DNA of 64,000 nucleotides, from positions 7,963,017-8,027,016 of the forward strand of contig SCHM01000004.1 in the NCBI GenBank assembly GCA_004123355.1. The letters run 5' to 3'. The DNA comes from Amphirosellinia nigrospora. Taxonomy: Eukaryota; Ascomycota; Sordariomycetes; Xylariales; Xylariaceae. Position numbers and translations under genes: made by a program. Under the pieces are notes generated by a model that was given only the letters and a program-made list of their open reading frames with translations, searched no databases and was not told the DNA's origin. Shown here piece by piece: positions 30,477 to 44,249 of the stretch; the first letter of the stretch is position 1, and each line of letters starts with the position of its first letter.

Positions 30477-30761
30477 TATTAAATAGCTAAAAAATATAAT
30501 ATCGTATATAATAAAAATAAAATAAATATTTATATATATTAATTTATTTTTTTTAACTATTCGTATAAAAGTTAGGCTTTTATATAAAGAATTTTTTTAT
30601 ACGAAAAAAATTTTACTATAATATATTATATAACTAAATCGGGCAAAAATACTAGTTTAATTTTATTATATAAACAGCTAATACTATAATTAATAATTAG
30701 TTATTATATAGTTAATACCGATATATTAACTTTATACGTAGATAATATTGTAATTATAATA
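30477..30761 (-). repeat. 5' LTR of the second LTR family
   Basis: 285-bp direct repeat of 23,451-23,731 with mostly transition differences. The TATTT target duplication follows it, and then the interrupted reverse-transcriptase region of copy 4 resumes. Confidence 0.8.
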
Positions 30762-33194
30762 TATTTATATATATTAAATCGGGTAAAAATTTTCGTTTTA
30801 ATAATATAAACTAAAGTTTTTTTAATAAAAAAAATAAATATTAGTTTTTTTTCGTAATTTTATTTAGTTTATAATAATTTATATAAAAATAAAATTTATT
30901 ATTTTTTTTTTATAAATAAAATAAATATATTATATAAAATATTATTAAATTTAATAAAATTTTATATAAGTTTTTAATTAAAAATTTTTATATAGTTTTA
31001 ATTTATTTAATAATATTTTATATAAAAAATTATAATTTAAATTAATTTTAAATTTATTTTTAAAAACTTTATTTTATAATTTATTTATAAATAATATAAT
31101 AATAATATATTAAAGTTTATTTAGCTAAAAATATATATAAGTTTTAATTTTTTTAAATATTTTTTTATATTTTTTATTTTAATTTTTATTTTTTTTTTAA
31201 AAAGTTATTTTATTTTTTTTTAATTTTTTAATTATTTATTAATTTTATTAATATTAATAATATAAACGTTTTTTACCCGGTTTTTTTTATATTATATTAA
31301 AAATAATTATATTTAAATTAAATATTTTAATTATTAATATTTTTTATATTAGTTAATATTTTTGTTTTATATAATAAAAACTTTTTTTATTAAATTTTTA
31401 AATAAAAATTAAAATTATATTTTTTTAAAAAATATAATTTATATTTTTTAAAAAATAAATTTTAATAAAAAACTAATTAAATATATTTATTTTATTTTAT
31501 TAAAATTTTTATATTAAATTATTATATTTTAAAATAAATATTTTTAATTTTATATTATTTAATATTATTTTGTTTTTTTTATTATTATTAATATTTACTT
31601 TTTTAATTTTAAAATTATAGTTTTATTAATTAATATTAAATTATAAGCTAATATTATAGCTATATATTTATTTTATTTATTATTAAATAATATTTTATAT
31701 TATAATTAAAAATAATTAAAATAAAATATTAAATAATTTTATTAATAATTTAATAAAATATTATAATATTTAAATTATAATTTATTTAAAATTATATTAT
31801 AATTAAATTAATAATAATTATAAATTTATTTTTAAAATTTTTTTTATATATTTTAATAATAAAAAAATTTAATTAATATTTTTTTTATTTTATTATTATT
31901 TTTATAATTTTTTTAATAAAAAAAATCTATAATAATAATAAAATAATTTAATAATTTTTTTATAAATTATTAGTTTATATTTATATAATATTTTTTTTAT
32001 ATTTTTAAAAAAATTATTTATAGTTAAAAAAAATTTATTATATAAATATAAATATATAATAAAAATTTTTTGCTTAAATATATTTTTATTAAATTTATTT
32101 TATAATTAATAATATTTTTAAAAATATTTTTTTAAAAAAAAAACAATTTTTTTTAAAATTTTTTTTTTTTTTTATATTTATTATAAATTTATTTTTTTAT
32201 ATATTAGCCGGCTTAATATTTAATATATTATTATATAATTAAAATAATAAAACTTAAGTTTTTTTATTTAAAAGTTTAATTTTTTAAAAAATTTTTTTTA
32301 AAATATATTTTATTAATAATAATTAAAATATTTATTATTAAAATTAATTATTATATTTATTAATATTAAATTTAAATAATTAATAAAATTATTTATATTA
32401 TTATTTAGTTTTAAAATAAAATAAAAAATTATTCGAATAAAAAAAAAAAAAAAAAAAAATTATAATAATAAATTTATTTTTTTTTTATAAGTTTTATTTT
32501 ATTTATAATTAATTATTATTAAATAATAAACTATTTAAAAATAATATTTATATAAATATTAAAATTAATATTTTTTTTAAATATTTTAATATAGTTTTAA
32601 TTATTAATTAAAAAAATAATTTATTTTAAATTTTTTTTTTATTTAATTTTATTAAATTTAATTTATTAATTAAAATAAATAAAAATAATTTAAAATTTCG
32701 AAAATTTAGCTAATATATTAATTAAAACTAAATAATTAAAAATTAATTTAGTTTTTTATTATAATTAATATTAATATAAATTTTTTTAAAATATTTTAAA
32801 ATAATTTTTAAATAATAAATATATTAAAATAATTAAATAAAAAAAAAAAAATTATTAATTATATAGTTTTAATATAAATTTTAATATTAATTATTTTAGC
32901 TATATTATATATAAAATTAATTAACGTTAAATTTAAAATAATTTTATATAATTTAAATTTATATTTTAAACTTAAATTTATTTTTAATTATATATTATAA
33001 AAAATAAATATTAATATTTAGCTATATATAGTTATTTTTTTATTATTAAAAAAAAAAAATTTATAATAATTTAATAAATTAACTATTATTAGTTTAAAAT
33101 ATTTAAATTATTTTAAATATAATTATATTATTTATTTATTTTTTATAGTTTATTTAATAATTAATTAATAGTTTATTAATTAGTTATTATTAAT

Positions 33195-33478
33195 AGTTAT
33201 AAATTTACAAGCTTTAATATTATGCTTTATTATTAGCTATAGCATTTATAATTTTTATTTATAATAATTATTTATAATAAATACGTAATTATTATTTAAA
33301 TAAATATAGTTATAATAAATAAAGCAAGCATTAATAATAAATATAGCTATTTTACGCGAATATTTAAATAATTATTTATATTAAACTTAGACTTTTTTTT
33401 TTTTTATTTATTTATAGATTTTATAATAATATATTATATATATTAAAGCTTTTTTTTTTAAATATATAAAGCGTAATT
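33195..33478 (+). repeat. 5' LTR of copy 3
   Basis: 284-bp family LTR, starting AGTTAT and ending GTAATT, followed by the same leader sequence (ATTTATAAATTA) that follows the 5' LTRs of copies 2 and 4. Confidence 0.84.
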
Positions 33479-36400
33479 ATTTATAAATTATTTAAAATAT
33501 TATAAAATATTAAGACTATTTTTATAATATTTTTAATTAAACTAAATAATTAATTTAATTTAAAAATATTAAAATATTTTTTAAAAAAAACTAAAATAAT
33601 AAAATATATAGCTATATATATTAAAGCTTTTATTAATATTTTAAACTTATTTGTTTTAAATATTTAAAATAATAAGTTTTTTATAAAAACTTTAATAAAT
33701 AATAAAAAAATATTATTTATTTTTTTAATTATATAAAATTATAATAATAAGTTATAAAAGCTAACTATTTTTAATTAATTTAATATAATAGTTTTATAAT
33801 ATTATTAATAATTATATATTTAAAAAATAAAAATTTAATATAAACGTTGCTAGTTTTAATTAAATAGTTTAATATTTAACTAGTAATTATATAAAATTAT
33901 AAATAAAAAACGTTAAATTTAGCTTTTATTTTAAACTAATAATATTATAATAAAATAATTTAGTTTAGCTTTAATAAAAATATAGATTAAACTAATATAA
34001 ATAATATATATAAAAATTTATTTATTATTTTTAAAAAATAAAAATATATATTTTTAATAATAGTTTATTATTATTTTATTACCGATTTATATATATTATT
34101 TAAAAAATTAAATAAATAAAAAAAGTTTTATTTAATTAAGCAAAAAATAAAATAAAATTATTATTTTTTATAATAAAATATATTATATTAATATATATTA
34201 TTAACGTTTTTTAATTTATAATTAAAAATAATTTTAGCTAATAATAAACTAATTAATAAACTATTAATTAATTATTAAATAAACTATAAAAAATAATTAA
34301 ATAATAAATATGCTTAAAATAATTTAAATATTTTAAATTAATAAATAATTAATTTATTAATTATTATAAAATAATTTTATTTTATTAATAATAAAAAATA
34401 GCTAATATATAACTAAAATATTAGTATTTATTTTTTATAATAATATAATTAAAAATAAACTTAAGTTTAAAATATAAATTTAAGCTATATAAAATCGCTT
34501 TAAATTTAATATTAATTAATTTTATAATAAATAATAAAAATAGCTAATATTAAAACTTATATTAAAAGTTATATAATTAATAATTTTTTTTTATTTTTTA
34601 TTTAATTATTTTAATATATTTATTAATTTAAAAATTATTTTAAAATATTTTAAAAAAGTTTATATTAACGTTAATTATAATAAAAAAATTAAAATTAATT
34701 TTTAATTATTTAGTTTTAATTAATATATATTAGCTAAATTTTTTAAGTTTTAAATTATTTTTATTTATTTAATTAATAAAATTAAATTTAATAAAACTAA
34801 ATAAAAAAAAAAATTTAAAAATAAGCTATTTTTTAATTAATAATTAAATTATATTAAAATATTTAAAAAAAATATTAATTTAATATTTATATAAATATTA
34901 TTTTTAAATAGTTTATTATTTAATAATAATTAATTATAAATAAAATAAAATTTATAAAAAAAAACGTAAAAATTATTATTATAATTTTTATTTTTTTTTT
35001 TTTTATTTATTTAAATAATTTTTCGTTTTATTTTAAAATTAATAATATAATACTAATAATTTAATTTAATTATTTAAGCTTAATATTAATAAAATATAAT
35101 AATTAATTTTTATAAAATATTTTAATTATTATTAATAAAATATATTTAAAAAATATTTTTAAAAAAATTAAACTTTAATAAATAAAAAACTTAAATTATT
35201 ATTATTTTAATTATATATAATATATCGTATATTAAACTAGCTAATATATAAAAATAAATTATAATAAATATAAAAAAAAAAATAACTTTAAAAAAAATAG
35301 TTTTTTTTAAAAAAATATTTTTAAAAAATATTATTATTATAAAATAAATTTAATATAAAAAATATTTAAATAAAAAACTTTATTATATATTTATATTTAT
35401 ATAATAATAGATTTTTTTAATTATAAATAATTTTTTAAATATAAAAATAAATATATATATAAATATAAATAATAATTTATAAAAAAAATTATTAAACTAT
35501 TTAATTTTATTATTATTATAAACTTTTTTATTAAAAAAATTATAAAATATAATAATAAAATAAAAAAATATTAATTAAGCTTTTTATTATTATTAAAATA
35601 TATAAAAAAATTTTTAAAAATAAATTTATAATTATTATTAATTAATTTATAATATTATTTTAAATAAACTATAGTTTAAATATATAATATTTATTAAATT
35701 ATTAGCAAAATTATTTAATATTTTTATTTTAGCTATTTTTTAATTATAATATAAAATTTTTAATAATAATAAATAAATAATATAATTATAATATTTAATT
35801 TATTAATTTAATATTAATTAATAAAATTATAATTTTAAAATTAAAAAATATAATATTAATAATAATAAAAAAAATAAAATAATATTTAAAAATAAAAAAC
35901 TAAAAATATTTATTTTAAAATATAATAATTTAATATAAAAAACTTTAATAATAAAATAAATAATATTTAATTAATTTTTACTAAAATTTATTTTTAAAAA
36001 ATATAAGCTATATTTTTTTATAAAAAATATAATTTCGATTTTTATTTAAAAGTTTAATAAAAAAAATTTTATTATATAAAATAAAATAATATTAATTAAT
36101 ATAAAAAAAAACTAATAATTAAAATATTTAGCTTAAATATATTTATTTATATATAATAATAAAAAAAAACTAAATAAAAAACGTTTATATTATTAGTATT
36201 AATAAATTAATATAATAATTAAAAAATTAAAAAAAATAAAAATATTTTTAAAAAAAAAAATAAAAATTAAAATAAAAACGTAAAAAATAATATTTAAAAA
36301 ATATTAAAACTTAATATATTTTTAGCCGAATAATTTTAATATATTTTTATTATATTATTTATAAATAAATTATAAATAAATTTTTTTAAAAATAAATTTA

Positions 36401-39400
36401 AGCTAATTTAAACTATAGTTTTTTATATAAAATATTATTTTAATAAATTAAAAACTATATAAAAATTTTTAATCGAAAATTTATATAAAATTTTATTAAA
36501 TTTAATAATATTTTATATAATATATTTATTTTATTTATAAAAAAATAAATAATAAGCTTTATTTTTATATAATTATTATAACTAAATAAAATTATAAAAA
36601 AAACTAATATATTTTTTTTTATTAAAAAAACTTTAATTTATATTAATAAAATAAAATTTTATTTAATTTAATATATAATAAATATTTAATTATATTATAT
36701 ATTATTTAAAAATAAAAATTATATAACGTTTTATATAAAATATATATATATTAATTATTAATATTATTATTTAATTTTATTAATAAATTTTAATATTTTA
36801 ATAATATATTAATAATATATTATTTAATTTTTTAAACAATTTTTATAATATTTACGCTAATAATATTATTATTTATTTAAAAATAATAAAAAAATATATT
36901 ATATTATATATTATATATTAAAATAATTAATTTAAGCTAAACTATAAATTAATTTAAAAAAGTTTAAATTTATATTATAAAAATTAAATTTTTAAATTAT
37001 ATTATTAATATTAAAAAATCTAAATAAACTTTATTAAAATTAACGTTATATTAAAATAAAAAACTTTTATATTAATGAAAAATATATAATTTTTTTTAAA
37101 ATTTTATAATTTTTACCGAAATTTTATTAATATTTAAATTATTATTATATTTTTAAACCGATTAATATAAAAAAGCATACTTTTTATATAAATTAAAAAT
37201 ATAAAAATTATTCTATTAATTTAAAAAAGCTTTAATATATTTTTTTTGCTAAAATATTTTAATTATAATTTATTAATAAAAATTAAAACCGATTTTTTTA
37301 ATAGCGTTAGTTTTAATATATTATTATAATTATATAATAAAATTTAATTTTTATAATATATTTTTTAAAAATATTTTATAATATTAAATTAAACTATAAT
37401 ATTTATAATAAAAATTATTAATAATTATTATATTTTAAAAAAAAAAACTTAAGTTAATTAATAGCTATAATAAGTTTTTTTTAATATTTATTAATAATTA
37501 AGCTTTATAATTTTTAGCGAAAAATAATATTTTAATTTAAAATAAACTAAATAAATTAATTTTTTTCAGAATATAATTTTTTAATATTATATTACTTTAA
37601 TAAAATAATATATTAGCTAACGCTTTATCGTAAAAATAAAAACCTAACAATATAAAAACTAAAAAAAAATATAACGCTATTTTATAATATTTTAACTAAT
37701 AAATAATATAATATAATTAATTTTTATATAAATAAAATTATATTAAATAAATTTTATTAAATATATAATAAATTAAACGTTTTATAAAACTATAATTAAT
37801 TAAACGAATTTTTAAAAAAAACCGTAAAAATATAAATATAAAATTTATTAATAAATAAAAAATAATAAACTAAAAAACTTATAAAATTAAAAAATAAATT
37901 AATTATATTTTATAACGTTTAATTATTTTTAACTTTTTATATTTAAAAATATATTTTATTAAAAAATATACTATAAAATATTTATTATATATTTAATAAA
38001 AATAAAACATATAAATTTATTATTAAACGTTATTAATAGCTTAAATTAAACAAAATTATAATTATTATAATAAACTATATAAATATAAACTTATTAAAAT
38101 ATTTAAAAATAAAATTTTTAATAAATTTATATTTTTTAATATTTAAATATATATAGTATTATTTTATTATTAATTTTAAATAAATATTTAAAAATAAATA
38201 TAAATATAATAACGTATTAATTATATAAACTATTTAAGCAAATAAATTATAATTTTTATACTATAAAAATAACTGTAAAAAATACTACTAAAATATATAA
38301 AACTTTTCTAAATTTTCGGAATATTTATAATTATAATTTTAAACTATAAACTTTAGTTTATTTTTATTTTATAAATAAACTATATAAACTAATAAATAAA
38401 ATATATATTAATTATTATAAATATTATAAAATTATAAAATAAATAAAAATTATAAATAAATATATTAATTAAAAATTAAAATTATATAAATTATTATTAA
38501 AATAATTAGTTTAAACGTATATTTATTATAAATTATATATAGTTTAATTTTTTACTTTGATAGAATTATTATTTTATAAATAAAAATAAATTTTTAATAC
38601 TATTTAATTTCGATTAAAAAAACTAAATTATAAAAAAAAACTATAAAACTATTTATTAAAAAAAAAACGATTTAAATAAATATATAAAAAAAATAAAAAA
38701 ATAGCATAAATTTATTAAATCGGCTAAAAAAACTTACGTTATATTTAAAAACGTATAATTAACTAAATTAATAAAAATTAATATAAATTTAATTTTAACG
38801 TAAAAATTATATATAATTTTTAAAAAAAATAATTTTAAAAAATAAACTACTTATTAAATAAACTAAATTTTTTTATAATATAATAAAAGTTTAAAATATA
38901 TAAAAAAAAAAAATATATTTATATTAAACGTTTTTATAATTTAAAAATATTTAATTAGTACTATATAAATCGATTATAAAATATTTAAATAATTTATTAT
39001 TAAATTAAAAAAAAAAACTTAAAAAAATAATAATAAAACTTAAAAATAAAAAAAATTTATTATAAAAAAGTACAAACGTTTTAACTTTATTATTGGAAAT
39101 TATAATATTAAATAAACTAAAAAAATAAAACTTTAATAATACGTAATATTTTATAAAAAACTTTAAAAATAATATAAAAGTACTAAAAGAATTTTATAAC
39201 GTAAACTTTAATTTAACTAAACCTTTAGTATAATTATAAATATAGCTAAATATAATATAAATAACGCTTTAATAAGCTATATTTAAATAATAATAAAAAT
39301 AAATAAAAAAAAATAACGCAAAAAAAAAACGCGTAATAAAAAAATACATTTATATATATTTAAATATTATATTAAACAAAAAACTTTAAATAACGTATAA

Positions 39401-39537
39401 AAAAACTAATATAATAATTTAATAGTATAAAACTTTATAAGAACTTATATTAAAAAACTTAAAGCGATTTTTTTTTCGCTAAAAAATAGTTATAACTTTA
39501 ACCTTAGTTAAATTATTTTTTTTTTAAAAAAAAAAGT

Positions 39538-39829
39538 AATTATAAATTTATAAGCTTTAATAGCTATGTTTTATTACTAGCTATAACACTTATAATTTCT
39601 ATTTATAATAACTATTACTTATAATAAATATATAACTACTATTCGTAGTAAATATAGTTATAATAAATAAAAGCAAACATTAATAATAAATATAGTTACT
39701 TTATATAAATATTTAAACAGCTGTTTATATTATAACTTAAACCTTTTTTCCTTTTTACTTTATTTATAGATATATATAATATACTACATATATTAAAGCT
39801 TTATTTTTTCGAGTATATAAAGCATAACT
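39538..39829 (+). repeat. 3' LTR of copy 3
   Basis: 292-bp family LTR that follows an A-rich purine tract. It ends ATAACT, after which the reverse-complement body of copy 4 resumes. Confidence 0.84.
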
Positions 39830-40596
39830 TTAACTAAAATTATTTTTAATTATAAATTAAAAAACATTAATAATATATATTAATATAATATATATTTTAT
39901 TATAAAAATAATAATTTTATTTTATTTTTTTATTTAATTAAATAAAATTTTATTTTATTTATTTAATTTTTTAATAAATATATATAAATTAATAATAAAA
40001 TAATAATAAACTATTATTAAAAAAACATATATTTTTATTTTTAAAAATAATAATAAAGTTTTTATATATATTATTTATATTAGTTTAGTTTATATTTTTT
40101 TAAAACTAAATTAAATTATTTTATTATAATATATTAGTTTAAAATAAAACTAAATTTAATATTTTTTATTTATAGTTTTATATAATTATTAATTAAATAT
40201 TAAATTATTTAATTAAAACTAATAATATTTATATCGAATTTTATTTTTTAAATATATAGTTATTAATAATATTATAAATTATTATATTAAATTAATTAAA
40301 AATAATTAGTTTTTTAGCTTATTATTATAGTTTTATATAGTTTAAAAAACTAAAATAAATATATTTTTATTATTTATTAAAGTTTTATTATAAAAGCTTA
40401 TTATTTAAATATTTAAAGCAAATAAGTTTAAAATATTAATAAAAACTTTAGTACGTATAGCTATATATATTTATTATTTTAGTTTTTTTTAAAAAAATAT
40501 TTTAATATTTTTAAATTAAATTAATTATTTAGTTTAATTAAAAAATATTATAAAAATAGTTCTAATATTTTATAATATTTTAAATAATTTATAAAT

Positions 40597-40882
40597 AGTT
40601 ATGTTTTATATTTAAAAAATAAAGCTTTAATATATATAATATATTATATATAAAATTTAAAATAAAATAAAAAAAAAAAGTTTAAATTTACGTTATAAAT
40701 AACTGCTTAAATATTTATAAAGCAGCTATATTTATTATTAATGCTTGTCTTTTTTTATTATATTATATTTATTACGAATAATAATCACGTATTTACTATA
40801 AATGGCAGTTATTATAAGTAAAGATTACAGGTGCTATAGCTAGTAGTAAGGCATAGCTATTAAAGCTTGTAGATCTGTAACT
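40597..40882 (-). repeat. 5' LTR of copy 4
   Basis: 286-bp reverse-complement family LTR. Its outer ~100 bp (40,780-40,882) keep clearly more G and C than the rest, as also seen at the outer end of the 5' LTR of copy 2. Confidence 0.85.
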
Positions 40883-40887
40883 TTTAT

Positions 40888-41821
40888 AATTAATAAATTA
40901 TTTTTCGATCTTTTTTTTAAAGTTTTTAATAATTTTATTATTATTTTTTTTTAATATAGCTTATTTTTATATATTTTAAAATTATATATTATTTTTAATT
41001 ATTATTAAATATTAATTTATTAATTAATTATTTTATTAAATAAATATTAATATTTATTATTTTAATTTTTAAATTTATAATAATTTTTTTAACTTTTTTT
41101 TAGTTAATATTTATTAATTTAAATTAATAATTAAAAATAGCTAAAAATATTAATTAAACTTTTTAAAAATTACTTAATTATAAAAATATACTAGTTATTA
41201 TATAAAAATAATATTAATATTAAAAAATAATATTTAAGTTTTATAAAAAAAGTATAACTAAATAAAAAAAAGTTTTTTTATCGATAAAAAAAATTTTTAT
41301 TTTTTATATTTTAAATAAAAATTTTTTTATTTAAATTAAAAATTTTTTATTTTTATTTATTATTATATATATTTAATTTTTAATATTTATTTTTATTATA
41401 TAAATAATTATAATTTAATAAAATAATTTAAAATTAAATATTTATATTAAAAATAATAATATAATATAAATAAATTATAAAATTTTATTTTAATTTTTTT
41501 TATTATAAATTATATTAAATTTAACTTTATATTAAATTTAATTATTTAATAATTATATATTTTATTAAACTTAATTATTTAATAATTATATGTTATATTA
41601 AACGTAATTATTTAATATTTTGTTTAATTATATTTATAGTTTTTTATTTTTTATTTTTTTAATTTAATATTAATTTAAATATTTTATTTTTAAATTATAA
41701 ATTAATATTATTATTATAAATTTTATTTAAATATAACTTTTATTAAATTATTTTTTAAAAAAACTATAATTATTATAAAATTAGCTATTATATTAATATA
41801 ATAAATATAATAGTTTTTTAT
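40888..41821. other. Unclassified AT-only DNA, no gene
   Basis: AT-rich stretch between the nested stack and repeat B. A short internal repetition of 'taattatttaataattatat' type occurs near 41,530-41,620. No gene seen. Confidence 0.5.
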
Positions 41822-43520
41822 AAAATATTTATTTATAATTTTTTTTATTTATTTTTTTATTTTTTATTATAATATTTTAAGCGTAATTTTTAAATTTCCG
41901 AAAGTTTTAAAGCTTTAAATCGATCGTAATAAATATATTTTTTAAATTTTCGAGTTTTTTTTTTTTAAATGTTTTAGCTAACTTATAAATTTTTTTTAAA
42001 CTTATTAATAAATTTAAGCTTTTTTAAAAAAATTTTTTTTTTAAACGTTTTAACTAATTTATAAAGTTTTTTTTAAATTTATTCATAAATTTAAGCTTTT
42101 TTTAAAAAAAATAAAAATTTAATACGTTATAAAAATTAATATATTTTATAATAACGTACCACACAAGCATCCTGCACACACAAGTAAGCTGCACACTTAA
42201 GCTTGGCATTTTATTAAAATTATAATAACTTTACGAAACTAAGCCCAATCGGGCGATAATTTTTAGGGCTAATATATAACTATATATAGTATATAATATA
42301 ATTTTTCTAATTTTTTACGCTAGCTTAATAAGGTTATAAACCCCGGTTTTTAAAGTAAGCTAAAAATAAAGCTAAAATAAAATCCTAGTTAGTACTAGCG
42401 TATAATTTTATTTAAAATTTCAAAAAAATAAAATTAGATTTAGTGCGTTTTTTATACTATATATATTTTTTCGAATTTTTTAAGCTAGGTTTAGTATTTC
42501 TGTTTATTTTTTAAAGTATAAAATATTATTATTTTTTTATTAATTTTTATTTTTATTTTTTATTTTTTTTTATTTTATTGATTTTTTTATACTTTAAAAA
42601 ATAAAAATAAATATTAAACCTAGCTTAAAAAATTCGAAAAAAATATATATAGTATAAAAAAACGCACTAAATCCAATTTTATTTTTTGAAATTTTAAATA
42701 AAATTATACGCTAGTACTAACTAGGATTTTATTTTAGCTTTATTTTTAGCTTACTTTAAAACCGGGGTTTATAACCTTATTAAGCTAGCGTAAAAAATTA
42801 GAAAAGTTATATTTATATACTATATAGTTATATATTAGCCCTGAAAATTATCGCCCGATTAGGCTTAGTTTCGTAAAGTTATTATAATTTTAATAAAATG
42901 CCAAGCTTGAGTGTGCAGTTTACTTGTGTGTGCAGGATGCTTGTCTGGTACGTTAACGTTATTATTTAAAATATAAAGTTTATAATTATATTTAAAATTA
43001 AAAATAGCTTATAATTATATTTAAAATTTAAAATAATAATTTATATTTATTAAAAAACTTTTTTAATTTTATTTAAATTAAAAATCGTTTTAAAGATTTT
43101 AATATTATAATAAGTTTTTTTTACTTAAAGTAAAAATTAATTATTCGTTATAATATTTAATTCTTTAATTTTATTTATAGCTTAAAATTATAGTTTAATT
43201 ATAAAACGATAATATAATTTTAGCGTATATTATTATTAATAAAACAAATATATAAAAATACTATATATTAACGTTTATATTTATAAGCAAATTTATTATT
43301 ATTATTAACTAAATAGCTAAATATTTTATAACGTAGTTATAATATATAAAAAAAAAATATTATAATTAATAAATTAAAATAAAATAGCAAGTTTTACTAT
43401 ATATAACTTATTAAAAAAGAGCGAACTAGTATAACCGGCAACTATAATTTACTTAATAACTTAAATACGTAGTTTTTAAAAACTTAAGCATTTTTACCTT
43501 TAAATTAAAAGGCTTTTAAT
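41822..43520. repeat. Repeat family B, right copy, split by a foldback element
   Basis: Matches 6,983-7,873 on both sides of 42,154-42,953. The left arm (41,822-42,153) and right arm (42,954-43,520) join without loss when the insert is removed. It keeps more CpG than the left copy of the family. Identity unknown. Confidence 0.65.
42154..42953. mobile_element. 800-bp foldback/MITE-like DNA element
   Basis: The two halves are long inverted repeats of about 350 bp each around an AT-rich centre (about 42,520-42,590). The outer ends read ACGTACCA...TGGTACGT. Comparison with the uninterrupted repeat B copy shows that the insertion duplicated only TA (42,152-42,153 and 42,954-42,955), as Tc1/mariner-type transposases do. 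It has no coding capacity, so it would be non-autonomous. Its C and G content is much higher than that of the repeat it sits in. Confidence 0.75.
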
Positions 43521-44135
43521 ATTAAATTAATTAGTTTAATTAATATATTTATATTATTATATATTTTTAGTTTTTTAGTTATAAATTAAATAAGCTATTT
43601 TTTATTAAATATTAAAAATTTATTTAAGTAGCTATAATAACTTTATATTTTTTTATCCCGCGTAAAAAGGGCTTTTTTTACACGTATTATGTAATATTCA
43701 CGCGTATATAAAGCCACGTGCCATTATGCCATATAACCACCTAAGCATTAGTGATTACATAATTTATTACTAGGCTAATTAAATTCTAGATTTATATGCT
43801 AACAATATTTAATTAATTAGTTAATTATATAATTATTTATTTAGCTTATGTTTTTTTTTTTTTTTTTAAAAAGTTTTATAAGTTTTATTAATATTTAAAA
43901 AACTTTAAATAAAATATTAAAAAGTTTAAATTATTAAATTAAACAATAATATTTAAAAAATTAAAGTTTTATAAAAAAACTTAATAAAAAAATTTTTTTT
44001 ATTTAAGTTTTATTAGTTTATAAATTTTATAAACTTTACTTTATAAGTTTTATATATTATAATATTTTTATATTTTTTTTATTTTTATAAATATTTAAAA
44101 TAAATAAAAGTATTATATTAAATAAAAAATAATAT
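43521..44135. other. Right edge of the AT isochore
   Basis: AT-rich DNA containing a short C/G-richer island at 43,650-43,765 with a perfect 10-bp inverted pair, ATTATGTAAT (43,686-43,695) and ATTACATAAT (43,754-43,763). Base composition switches to normal within a few tens of bases near 44,135. No gene. Confidence 0.6.
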
Positions 44136-44249
44136 TCTACTTACCTATATCTATATATATTATATATATCCCCCGAGTCCTCTAAACTCGGAACTACTTT
44201 CTGGTTATCCTAATTCAATACAATCCATCTACTGCTATACCACACGTAT

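Larger units (their letters stand above)
23451..30761 (-). mobile_element. Second LTR-retrotransposon family, inserted in copy 4
   Basis: The 7.3-kb element lies between direct repeats at 23,451-23,731 and 30,477-30,761, flanked by TATTT at 23,446-23,450 and 30,762-30,766. In minus orientation the LTR ends read TATTA...TAATA, a decayed TGTTA...TAACA. A long purine (A) tract on the minus strand abuts the left LTR, so that LTR is the 3' one. The interior is almost pure A+T with short GC remnants, and I could not assign the superfamily. It is unrelated to the surrounding family, broken throughout and old. Confidence 0.82.
33195..39829 (+). mobile_element. Gypsy-type LTR retrotransposon (copy 3), inserted in copy 4
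   Basis: This 6.6-kb plus-strand copy has its 5' LTR at 33,195-33,478 and its 3' LTR at 39,538-39,829. The flanking pentamers are TTAAT (33,190-33,194) and TTAAC (39,830-39,834). They differ by one C-to-T, so the target duplication itself seems to have been hit by RIP. The interior matches copies 1 and 2 along its whole length but is nearly all A and T. It looks structurally complete but dead, saturated with changes. Confidence 0.86.
13585..40887 (-). mobile_element. Old Gypsy-type LTR retrotransposon (copy 4), host of three nested insertions
   Basis: The minus-strand element has its 5' LTR at 40,597-40,882 and its 3' LTR at 13,590-13,874. Identical pentamers TTTAT flank it at 13,585-13,589 and 40,883-40,887, a perfect target duplication across 27 kb. 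Its body survives in four pieces: 13,875-14,226, 20,932-23,450, 30,767-33,194 and 39,830-40,596. Removing the three inserted elements leaves about 6.64 kb, the length of the other copies. It is the oldest member of the stack, heavily decayed by RIP and certainly dead. Confidence 0.88.

Noticed and set aside
1-44135. Inserted mitochondrial DNA as an explanation for the extreme A+T
   Set aside because: The block resolves into LTR elements with target duplications and shows C-to-T and G-to-A differences between copies, which fits RIP and not mitochondrial sequence.
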